From the NCBI RefSeq assembly GCF_910592395.1, contig NC_088321.1:3288001-3352000 (forward strand): 64,000 nucleotides of DNA. Reading direction: 5' to 3'. The first letter of the stretch is position 1. The number at the start of each line of letters is the position of its first letter. The translations under genes were made by a program, and so were the position numbers. Below, piece by piece: positions 1 to 10,269 of this stretch. This DNA comes from Lineus longissimus (taxonomy: Eukaryota > Nemertea > Pilidiophora > Heteronemertea > Lineidae). Under the pieces are notes generated by a model. The model had not been told where the DNA came from, did no database searches, and saw only the letters and a program-made list of their open reading frames with translations.

Positions 1-312
1 ATATTTTCAACTGCTACTTTTTTACAATTGATTGCCGCGGCCAATATGGCATGTTTCACTTTATTTTACACCACCAGCATACAACAATCGTTGAGGTGAT
101 ATAAAGATTACTTCCTTCATTATTACTTGCGAGCAAAAATCACAAGTAGGCCTACTGATGTTCTTACATTGTTTAAGGGCTTCATAATATACAATGTAGC
201 TCTTTTCTGGAAGCACAGGAGGAACAGTGCATGAAGCTGCAGCCAGCTGACAGCGTCATTGCTCCGTTGCGCTCAGCAGAATGAAAAATACATTGTCCAT
301 GTTGGCCACGGC

Positions 313-377
313 ATTCTAAACTAAAGGGAGTAGACAGTATTATAGACTATTCTAAACTAAAGGGAGTAGACAGTATT
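313..377. repeat. Two-copy 29-bp direct repeat, 36-bp period
   Basis: The word beginning ATTCTAAACTAAAGGGAGTA occurs at 313-341 and 349-377 without change. The rest of 1-480 shows no gene or named repeat. Confidence 0.8.
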
Positions 378-487
378 GGGATGACAGTCTGAACAATCTC
401 ACCATTTGGGCAACCAAGGAGTGAAGGACAGAAATTCTATACCAAGCCAACCAATTTGATAGAGCAAGGTGGCCTTCTGGCTATATA

Positions 488-1418
488 CGAGGGCGGTTCA
501 TTAAGTTTTAACAATGGGGCATTCATTTCAAAAGGGGTTATCACAGACTTTGGAAAACACATTTGCTCCAATGATGCAACTCTCTTAAGCGCATCTAAAA
601 TTATCCCCATACTCCTACAATAACTGGAACTGCAGCTTATTTAGCAGAGGTTGGGTGCAGCCTTTGAATTCTGAAAATCGAAAAGTTTGAAAAACCCTCA
701 TAAAATATATTAAAATATATTCCGTTATTTTTCAAAAGCCAATATTTGCACCAGTGAGTAGAAACAAGCATTTATAAAATGTGTAAATATCGGTCACGTG
801 GGCTAACCAGATGTACCATTGTTATTCAATATAATATTGATGACACTTGGCAATGTCGTGAATTCTGGTCGAATTCTTCAAATACGTCAATCATCAGTCT
901 TTAATTACATTTGATCAGCCTCAATCATGCTGGTCGAATGCGTGTTAAGCATTAAGTAAAAGCATCCAGATTCACTTTATAGTTGTAACAAGTGGCTTTT
1001 GATTCCCAGTTATTTTTAATATCTAATGTTTCATTTAAGTGTTAAATTTGGTGAAATTCTGCTAAAAAAACTCGGTCACAAACAGGTAGTTTATACAAGC
1101 CCCCTTGTATGAATTGTGCTAGGGACGAAGAGCCATGAGTAGAAAGTGCTCTGGTATAATGATTAGTATATGCCTAAAGGAAAATATGGTGGTGACTTTT
1201 ATACTGAAAATTTTCATAACAAGTTTGTTAAAAATGCACCACCTGTTTTTAGTCAGAATTCAATTGCCACTCAAGGGTCAACACATAGCGATAAAACATC
1301 AACATTTATGTGAAAGTGGCCACAATTTGCAGCGATTTCAGCATGATGCAGGCCCTGGTTTCGCCTCGGCGGCAAAAAGTTATATCAAGTTTTTTAAAAA
1401 CTTCTTGATCCGCCCTCG
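488..1418. mobile_element. Mariner-like terminal-inverted-repeat remnant
   Basis: CGAGGGCGGTTCATTAAGTT at the left end matches, inverted, the right end, which reads CGAGGGCGGATCAAGAAGTT on the minus strand. Both ends are flanked by TA, the target duplication of the Tc1/mariner superfamily, and CGAGGG-x-x-x-TCAA-AAGT is the style of many mariner termini. No transposase frame survives; the 108-codon open frame at its right end shows no recognisable domain and runs past the terminus. Confidence 0.6.
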
Positions 1419-1514
1419 TAATACATTGAATAATACCTTGGTCCATGTGACATACAAGTAGAGAAGAAAATGTCCGTATTACAAAAGTTGATGATTGTAG
1501 TTATACCTAAAAAA

Positions 1515-2972
1515 ATGAAACGGCCAGGGGCCATTGTGCTCACCGTATAGATATTTGGTGCTTTGGAATTCATCCAGGTTAAGAATGATTGTACATGTTT
1601 AGTATACAAGTCAAACCAAAGTCAGTATGACGTGATGTATCGTTGCTTGGAGTAAGTACCATGAGAATATCATCAAAAACAAGTCACTAATAAACGAGAT
1701 ATTGCACTTTTTACCTATTTTAGTTTTTGCCTCCTGGTGGCCAAGTTGAGTACCAGATCAGATTCAAATTCGATGTCCGAGGTTACCTGACGTAGGGAGT
1801 CATGTGTACCAAATTTCAAGTTCATAGCTTTAGTGGTTAAGAAACGTGCCATAGTTACAATCAAACGACCAATTTACGCCATTTGACTTCTGTGACCTTG
1901 AAAAGCAGGTCAGATTAAAAACTCATATGATATGCGATGTATCCTTACTAGGAGAACCTACCATAAAAATGTTATTGAAAACGAATCACTAATAAGCGAG
2001 ATATCACACTTTCTAGGTTTTCACTTTTGGCCCCCTGGTGGCCAAGTCAAGAATCAGACCAGACTGAAATTCAGGGTCAGAGGTCAGCTGACCGAGGGGG
2101 TACTTTGTACAAAGCCTCAAGTTCATGGCCTTTTGGGTTAACAAACGTTCCACAGTTGTACGCTCAAATGGCCAATTTACACGATTTGACCTCTGTGACC
2201 TTGACAAGTACGTCAAATCAAAAACCCGTATCATATGTGATGCATCATTGCTAAGAGTATCTACCATAAAATTTTTACCAAAAACTAATCAGTAATAAGC
2301 GAGATATGGCACTATCCAAATTTTTGGTTTTGGCCCCCTGGTGGCCAAGTTAAGAATCAGACCGGACCGAAAATCAGTGTCACAGGTCATCTGACCTAGG
2401 AGGTCATGTGTACCAAGTTTAAAGTTCATAGCTTTAGTGGTTAAGAAACGTGCCATATTTACACACAAACGGCCAATTCACACCATTTGACCTCTGTGAC
2501 TGTGACCTTGAAAAGTACGCCACATCGACATGATTTTTTGTCAACATGTAGAGCTACGTAACAGGTGTCTACATACCAAATTTAAAGACTATAGGACAAA
2601 TAAAGACAACGCGTGCCACTATCGGTTAAATTTTAGAGTTTGACCTCTGTGACCTTGAAAAGTAGGTCAAATCAAAAACCCGTATGATATGTGATGTATC
2701 CTTGCTAGTGGTACCCACCATGCAAATTTTAGCAAAAACAAATAAGTAATAAACGATTTATCGCACTTTTTAAGTTTTTGGTTTTAGCCCCCTGGTGGCC
2801 AGGTGAAGAATCAGACCGGACCAAAATTCGCTGCCAGAGGTCATGTGACCTAGGTCATAATGTGTACAAAGTTTCAAGTTCATAGCACAAGCGGTTAAGA
2901 AACGTGCCACACAGGATACGGACGACGGGCACAGGGCTATCGTATAGACTCCCCTGACGGTGAGCCAAAAAG
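1515..2972. mobile_element. Tandem-core element, copy 1 (about four 300-bp monomers)
   Basis: The left end reads ACGGCCAGGGGCCATTGTGC then TCACC; the right end reads GGTGAGCCAAAAA. In between, a unit of about 300 bp repeats roughly four times. It is recognisable by CCCTGGTGGCCAAGT (near 1734, 2034, 2337, 2791), GACCTCTGTGACCTTGAAAA and AAGAAACGTGCCA. The same ends and unit occur at 28386-28740 and 52578-53705. Open frames of 60-90 codons here follow the repeat unit and are not genes. Confidence 0.75.
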
Positions 2973-3371
2973 GGCTGTGCGGGTGGTCACTTGCCAGAAT
3001 TCGTCTACCAACTAATCCGTGTTTTACCAAGACCGTTTACTGACAGATTGACAATTAGACAATCAGTAGCGAAAGCAATTCTGACAAGAGAATCCTCACA
3101 CTGCCGCTGAGATAATTTATTGCCAAAAGGCGGCATCATTTACTGGTCAAATACACCAAAAATCTCCAGCCCATGTCAACTTCATCCACAAAAGTTAGTT
3201 AATTTGATTTGGTTTGATTCAATTTAATTTCATATTAATTATGAGCAACGATACAGACATATTGTATCGGTAACTATTGCAGCCACGCTTTGGCAATAAC
3301 CTCCTCATTGCTTTTACGCACTCAACGTCTATAAGGTTACATTTAGCAGAAATTGATTTATATATCCATTG

Positions 3372-4990
3372 AAAAAGTACATGCTTCTCTCTAGAGCACG
3401 AGAAATCATTCTCACAATCCCTATATAACAATATTACACGCTTCTAAAGAGTAAACAATTCACACATTGGCCCAATATGTATCAAAATACGTGACGCAGT
3501 ATACAGCGAAATTAACATAATGTCACAAGTATCTTGTTTAGCAGGATGCAATTGGAAATACAAGTACGTAACTGATTAGCATCAATTCTTTTCCCATCAA
3601 ATTGTCAAATGTTGGTGAGATCTTTGCACTACCATCTGGCTGTGAACTACAACGGAGATTTATGAAAATAACTTTTAACTCAAAATCGCCTTTCCTGGTC
3701 AATGGGTTGTTATGCTGTCCTGCGTCATGTATTAGTTACATGTTCTAGAGTACAAAAAGACATACTGTCCACATAGTTCAAGCATAAAAATCCTAAGATT
3801 CTAGAATATAATTAACACACTGGCCCGTATGCATTGAATTGTACTCATCGTAGAATTCCATTTTCCACCAATAGTCTTATGGTTTGCGGACTTTTGCTTC
3901 TGGTTCAGAGCAACATTTCATTAAAGTGTTCCTTTTGTGAAACGTTCCTCTAAACACAAGAAGATTTTAAAATCAAACCGTATAAATTCTTATAAAAAGT
4001 TTCTAGAGGAAAGAAGGATATGTTACCGACATCTGAATAGTCTTATGAGTGAGGTTTCGCTATCCCGTTACACCGAAAACGGTCCTCGTTCCCGTTCTCA
4101 TTATCGGAAATATCAAAAACGGTTTCGTATTCCCCGTATAGAAATGCATGCAGGCATTCACAACCAAGATTTCGGCCTGTTTTATCGTCAGCCCTCTTGG
4201 TTTACAAACCAACCTTTCTGGATGTTATTCTGAATCACGGTTCGGCAACCGGGTACCAAGGCCTGGTGGACAAAATCCGGTTTTGAGATCGAGAAAACCA
4301 GCTCAGAAATTGATGAAGTTATTCGCATCAGTCGCTCAATCTCGGTTGATCGGTTCTTGGAACGAGATAGCAAAAACTCAGTATACTGTTGACTTCAGAG
4401 GAACGTTTTACAAGTGATCTTATCTGTGTAAAACTTTGCTCTCCGCTAGAATAAGCCGCGCCGAACAATGTATAGGTGCAAGCTTCGAGAGCACAGAAAT
4501 GGAATACCATTCATACAACGGCCCTAATGCATCAAGATAATAATAAGTTTCTCTAGAGTACAAATAGAAACACAATTCACACAATGCAAGCAAAACATTA
4601 CGTTTCTATGATACAATACGCATCAGAATATGTGACGCAGCCAGTAAAACATTGCATGTCGATTACCAGGTGAATTTTTGGATACAAATGCACTTGAAAA
4701 TGGGAACTGCATTACTCAGCATGAATTATTCTCCCATAAAATTATCAATTTTCAAACAAAGACGTCTTCACGTGACACTGAATCTCACGAAATGGAGTTT
4801 TCAAAAATAAACTGCAACCCAACTTGTTTTCTGTTCACTTTGACTCGTTTTACTGTCTGGGTCACAAGTTTGTTGAGTTCAAAAATAAAGCACGCACTGA
4901 TTGAGCCTAAATATCAAGCTTCACAAGCGTATATAAGAAAAACATCTCTCCCATTGTCCATTCCGTATGCCTAACATATGAAGCTTCACA
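3372..4990. repeat. Tandem segmental duplication, left copy
   Basis: From AAAAAGTACATGCTTCTCTC onward this segment matches the one starting at 5111 at an offset of about 1,739 bp, with scattered substitutions and small indels. It contains an open frame of 98 codons at 3937-4233, rich in Arg, Ser and Tyr. Its downstream 62-codon part (SEVSLSRYTENGPRSRSHYR) is kept in the other copy. I recognise no domain and do not call it a gene. Confidence 0.85.
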
Positions 4991-5105
4991 AACATACATA
5001 AGAAATACATCTCTCCCATTGTCCATTATGTATGCCTAAAATATCAAGCTTCACAAGCATGTATAAGAAATACATATTTCCCATTGTCCATTCTGTATGC
5101 CTTAA
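4911..5105. repeat. Three tandem units of about 64 bp
   Basis: Three copies of a unit beginning AATATCAAGCTTCACAAGC and ending CCATTGTCCATT-GTATGCC lie end to end at the junction between the two large duplicate copies. A degraded fourth and fifth unit lie at the end of the right copy (6783-6866), so the array may have mediated the duplication by unequal exchange. Confidence 0.8.
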
Positions 5106-5110
5106 ACATC

Positions 5111-6870
5111 AAAAAGTACATGCTTCTCTCTAGAGCACGAGAAATCATTCTCACAATCCCTATTTGTATAACAATATTACACGCTTCTAAAGAGTATACA
5201 ATTAACACAGTGGCCCAATATGTATCAAAATACGTGACGCAGTACAGCGAAATTAACATAATGTCACAAGTATCTTGTTTAGCAGGATGCAATTGGAAAT
5301 ACAAGTACGTAACTGATTAGCATCAATTCTTTTCCCATCAAATTGTCAAATGTTGGTGAGATCTTTGCACTACCATCTTGCTGTGAACTACAACGGAGAT
5401 TTATGAAAATAACTTTTAACTCAAAATCGCCTTTCCTGGTCAATGGGTTGTTATGCTGTCCTGCGTCATGTATTAGTTACATGTTCTAGAGTACAAAAAG
5501 ACATACTGTCCACATAGTTCAAGCATAAAAATCCTAAGATTCTAGAATATAATTGACACACTGGCCCATATGCATTGAATTGTACTCATCGTAGAATTCC
5601 ATTTTCCACCAATAGTCTTATGGTTTGCGGACTTTTGCTTCTGGTTCAGAGCAACATTTCATTAAAGTGTTCCTTTTGTGAAACGTTCCTCTAAACACAA
5701 GGAGATTTTAAAATCAAACCGTATAAACACTTATATAAAAAGTTTCTAGAGGAAAGAAGGATATGTTACCGACATCTGAATAGTCTTATGAGTGAGGTTT
5801 CGCTATCCCGTTACACCGAAAACGGTCCTCGTTCCCGTTCTCATTATCGGAAATATCAAAAACGGTTTCGTATTCCCCGTATAGAAATGCATGCAGGCAT
5901 TCACAACCATGATTTCTGCCTGTTTTATCATCAGCCCTCTTGGTTTACAAACCAACCTTTCTGGATGTTATTCTGAATCACAGTTCGGCAACCGGGTACC
6001 AAGGCCTCGTGGACAAAATCCGGTTACAATATCCAACCTTTGTGTTGCTTCTCGTCAGTTTATCGTGTAAAATAATGTATACCGCACGAATTCCTGGATG
6101 TTATTCTGAATCACGGTTCGGCAACTGGGTACCAAGGCCTGGTAAAATCCGGTTTTGAGATCAAGAAAACCAGCTCAGAAATAGATGAAGTCATTCGCAT
6201 CAGTCGATCAATCTCGGTTGATCGGTTCTTGGAACAGGACAGCAAAAACTCACTATTACTGTTGACTTCAGAGGAACGTTTTACAAGTGATCTTATCTGT
6301 GTAAAACTTTGCTCTCCGCTAGAATAAGCCGCGCCGAACAATGTATAGGTGCAAGCTTCGAGAGCATAGAAATGGAATACCATTCATACAACGGCCCTAA
6401 TGCATCAAGATAATAATACGTTTCTCTAGAGTACAAATAGAAATACAATTCACACAATGCAAGCAAAACATTACGTTTCTATGATACAATACGCATCAGA
6501 ATATGTGACGCAGCCAGTAAAACATTGCATGTCGATTACCAGGTGAATTTTTGGATACAAATGCACTTGAAAATGGGAACTGCATTACTCCGCATGAATT
6601 ATTCTCCCCAAAAATTATCAATTTTCAAGCAAAGACGTCTTCACGTCACTCTGAATCTCACGAAATGGAGTTTTCAAAAAGAAACTGCAACCAAAAATTT
6701 GTTTTCCATTCGCTTTGACTCGTTTTACTGTCTGGGTCACAAGTTTGTCGAGTTCAAAAATAATGCACACACTGATTAGGCCTAAAATATCAAGCTTTAC
6801 GAGCGTATAAGAAATACAGTTCTATCGTTGTTAATACCGTATGCCTAAAATATCAAGCTTGACGTCCATT
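5111..6870. repeat. Tandem segmental duplication, right copy
   Basis: This copy matches 3372-4990 and is longer mainly because a segment at about 6000-6150 (TGGATGTTATTCTGAATCAC, CGGGTACCAAGGCCT) is itself repeated. Divergence between copies looks low, a few percent by eye. Within it, 5788-5976 retains the same short open frame as the left copy. Confidence 0.85.
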
Positions 6871-8160
6871 CACGACCAATAGTAATCATGCTGAAATATA
6901 CAGCGATATGATACTCATTTTTTCATTTGCGAAGCAATGCTAAAATCGGACATCGAAATGTCTCTGGCAGAGTCAGGCAATATTTTGGAGGGTCATTTCA
7001 CAACATTTCGTTGCTCGCCAGAACATCAAAATGCCTTAGATACGATCGACAGAAAATCAAAACACGTATAGTTTCAATCGGTCTGCGTTATCGACGATTT
7101 GATGCCTAGAAATAGTCGGTAGAAATGTTCTCGAGGAATCGACGTCAATTCTAAAATTTCGGCGTCAATTCGACGTCGATCTGGCTTTGATTCATGACCT
7201 GGGATGGAACATAGAAGCTCGCAATGACCACTGCACCACGGAAACAACCATTTGGCCAAAGTTGGTAAAATGGAACAATTCTTTGGCTTCAATAAAACAA
7301 ACACAGTTGAAAATACGCATAGTGTAACTTTGAAAAACTTTGAAACATTTAACATGTCGTTATCACTTTGGGATATTGAGTTACCGCTGGAATAGGCTGT
7401 TAAATGTGCACAAAACTCATGAAAACCATCACATCACCCTATCTGATGTTTTCAACTTTAAAATATACTACGAACTCTATTTAAAAGGAAGTCCTTGTGA
7501 CTTGTACACAAAAATAATTTCGAGGAAAAACATCTTTAAAATCGTACCCCTTTCTCCCTTCTCCACATTCTCCAGTCGCCTACACTTGCCAGAGCATGTC
7601 TCATAATGTATAATAGTATTACACTGGAGTATGAATAGAAATTCAATATAACATAAGTTTCTTGGGTACAAAAAGAAATCAAGTTCAGCTTTGACATATA
7701 ATGATACTGTAACTGTACAATATGGCCTGGCTCTTTATTTTTGCGAATTCGGATGTAATCTCGTTTTAATTAGTGAAACTAAAAATTACAAAAATTTATT
7801 TTTATCGGAAAAACTGAAAGAAAATCGTCTCCTCTTCTGCCAAAAAGTTCCCAAAAAACAAGTTCTTAGTTTTTCATTTCGTGGATTGCAAAAATATAGA
7901 GGCAAGCACATTTACAGGTTTACAATCTGCGTTAAAACATTAGACCCAGTGCGTCTATATGCTACAGTTATTACATTACAATTCGCCTCTTTCTGATCTG
8001 CGCGCACCTCTCGAGGCGGAGCTCTCTTTTGGGGAAACTAGCCGACTTATATAGCGTTTGATGTATCCAAATTATGTGCCCTAACCTTATATCATCCATT
8101 AGCATGATTGAAACATAATATGGAACAAATTACCTTCTTTGTTTGTCTCGTTATGCACTG
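6871..8160. other. No gene recognised
   Basis: Moderately AT-rich DNA with short open frames only (up to 101 codons at 7691-7996). None has a recognisable domain, and no repeat copy was seen elsewhere in the window. Confidence 0.5.
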
Positions 8161-8610
8161 TCGGCAGAAGATATACCTGTATTTCCACTGTCGGCAGAAG
8201 AGATACCTGTATTTCCACTGTCGGCTGAAGCGATACCTGTATTTCCACTGTCGGCTTAAGAGATACCTGTATTTCCACTGTCGGCAGAAGAGATACCTGC
8301 AATTCCACTGTCGGCAGCAGTTATCAGTACTTCCACTGTCGGCTAAAGAGATGCTTGCATTTTAACTGTCGGCTAAAGAAAGACCAGCATTTCCACTGTC
8401 GGCTGAAGAGATAACTTAAGTTTCACTGTCGGCTTATAGAGGAACCAGCTTTTCCGCTGGCGACTGAAGAGATACCTTCATTTCCACTGTAGGCTGAAGG
8501 GGTACCTGTTTTTCCACTGGCGGCTGACGAGGTACCTGCTTTTCCACTGTCGGCCTAAGAGAGACGGACATTTCCACTGTCGTCTGAAGTGATACCAGCG
8601 ACTGAAACGC
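8161..8610. repeat. Minisatellite, 30-bp unit, about 15 copies
   Basis: The unit reads roughly TCGGCAGAAGAGATACCTGT then ATTTCCACTG. Early copies are nearly identical and exactly 30 bp apart; later copies (after 8310) drift in sequence and sometimes length. Since 30 is divisible by three, both strands stay open for 60-85 codons; those frames are artefacts of the repeat. Confidence 0.95.
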
Positions 8611-9075
8611 AAAGCAAGTAAACATCACACCAGTTTGTATTGTCTATGGTTTTAAAGAATGGAGAAGCATGATTCACTCATAAATACTTAACAAAATCAA
8701 GAGGATAACCCGTATAATGGAATTAGATATTAATTTGATAACGAAATAATTTCCAATTTGGGGACGGAGATTTCAGCGTGAATGTTGTAATGTTGAGGCA
8801 ACTGTGTAAAGGATGCTGAAAGTCTACATTTGATGGACAATTGAAAAGAAAATACTTTAATATTTGTTAACAAGGGCTTCAGGGCCACGTCAAAACAGAG
8901 TATACAGAGTCAGCAGCCGATATCGGTAACATAATAAATATGGGAAATCCCCACCATCTCAGGGCAGTTATATTTAAAGGTTACCACCCTTCGTCAGTGC
9001 TGCAAAATCCGCGTCGAGTGCGAAATATACAACGTTTACCTAAATATGGTGAAATATGAAGGCTATCCATAGTGG

Positions 9076-9905
9076 CCTACTGGACTTTGCGCAAAGAAAG
9101 CAACCAACGTAACGGTCCCTAGGTATTGTTATTTTCCTTAGACAATACACAGCCTGGTCATCCTAGGGTCGTGGTTACATGGGAAGTTATCATTGCAAAA
9201 GAAGGCCAAACACAAGCTTGTGTCAAGCAGCACACATAAGTCGAGCACATACAAGCCATGACACAGAACACATTAGGTTTTATAAAATGGATTGGCAGTC
9301 GAATTAGCGAAGGCATACATTTTTAGTTACAGGTGATTCACTGCCAGTTAAAGGGCCTAATATTTTGTCACATTAGGTACAGTTTGGAATATGAATTTAG
9401 CCAAGTTCATGGGGATGGATAGGTGACGCCGGCATCTAACCGAGCATATATTTGCCTTGGCCATAGAGGGCGCTACCAATGCAAATCACTGACAGTTAAA
9501 GGGACTAGCCTTTGACATAACTAGCCTTTGACATAAGGGTAGTTTGGAATTTCAATTTCGCCTGGTTTATGGGGATCGATAGGAGGCGCCAGCATCTAAC
9601 TAAGCATACATTTGCCGCTATGATAATGAATAGAGGGGCTAAAGTGCAAATCACTGGGACTATTATCTTGCGACATGGGGATGGATAGGTGGCGCCAGCG
9701 AGGCAGATGGACCACACCAAAGAGTACATCTCAAGATAAACCATAACCGAATCACTACACTGTCCACTGGAGGTATTCTGTGGCCGTGTTAGCCCCTGGT
9801 TTAATTTACTAGGAACAGAACCTGAAGCGGTCAAATATAATGGTCGCTCCCCAATTGCGCTTGTTGCGTTGCGTTGCTTTCTTTGCGCAAAGTCCAGTAA
9901 GCCTT
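9076..9905. repeat. Inverted-repeat-bounded segment with internal tandem repeats
   Basis: TACTGGACTTTGCGCAAAGA plus the following AAGCAAC near 9080 recurs inverted near 9870-9900. Inside, a unit with ATGGGGATGGATAGGTG-CGCC and GCAAATCACTG is repeated two to three times (9345-9500, 9535-9665, 9675-9700). It looks like a decayed inverted-repeat transposon. The 180-codon minus-strand open frame at 9505-10047 crosses these repeats and one boundary, so it is not called. Confidence 0.5.
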
Positions 9906-10188
9906 TCATCAAAAGCAAAATGGCCAAGCGTGAGATGTTATGTCTGGTACTCTCATCAGTGAGTGAAAGTCGATTCATTAGCGACAGTGAACATGGCCAG
10001 GCTTGGAGATTTGGGAATTCACGACAATACAGTGCAGTGCAGACCATTTATTTACTCAAGAAAAATCTAATTTAGAAAATTTAAAAATAGTACATAACAG
10101 CTTATCTGCGGTATTGTAATACATATTAGATTCAACATTTACGATATTACCATGCACTAGGGAGGAAAGAAAGGAAAGTATTCGAATT

Positions 10189-10267
10189 ATGTCAAGAAGT
10201 TCTATTCAGCGTATTTTATTAAAATAGGTATTATTAGCGTAATACGCAAAATAGAACTTCTTGACAT
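10189..10267. repeat. Perfect 18-bp inverted repeat hairpin
   Basis: ATGTCAAGAAGTTCTATT at 10189-10206 is exactly complementary to 10250-10267, and the match continues imperfectly inward (CGTATT/AATACG). It could be a tiny palindromic MITE. A tRNA-like A-box word (GTGGCCTAGCGG) follows at about 10308 but no full tRNA is present. Confidence 0.8.
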
Positions 10268-10269
10268 GA

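Noticed and set aside
1932-3030. Several overlapping 60-86-codon frames
   Set aside because: They recur once per 300-bp monomer in different phases; by-products of the tandem core.
8099-8628. Open frames of 64-85 codons on both strands of the 30-bp array, and a CRISPR-like look of regular repeats
   Set aside because: Units are head to tail with no unique spacers, the genome is eukaryotic, and the frames stay open only because 30 is a multiple of three.
9505-10047. 180-codon minus-strand open frame
   Set aside because: It spans locally repeated units and crosses the right inverted-repeat boundary; no recognisable motif.
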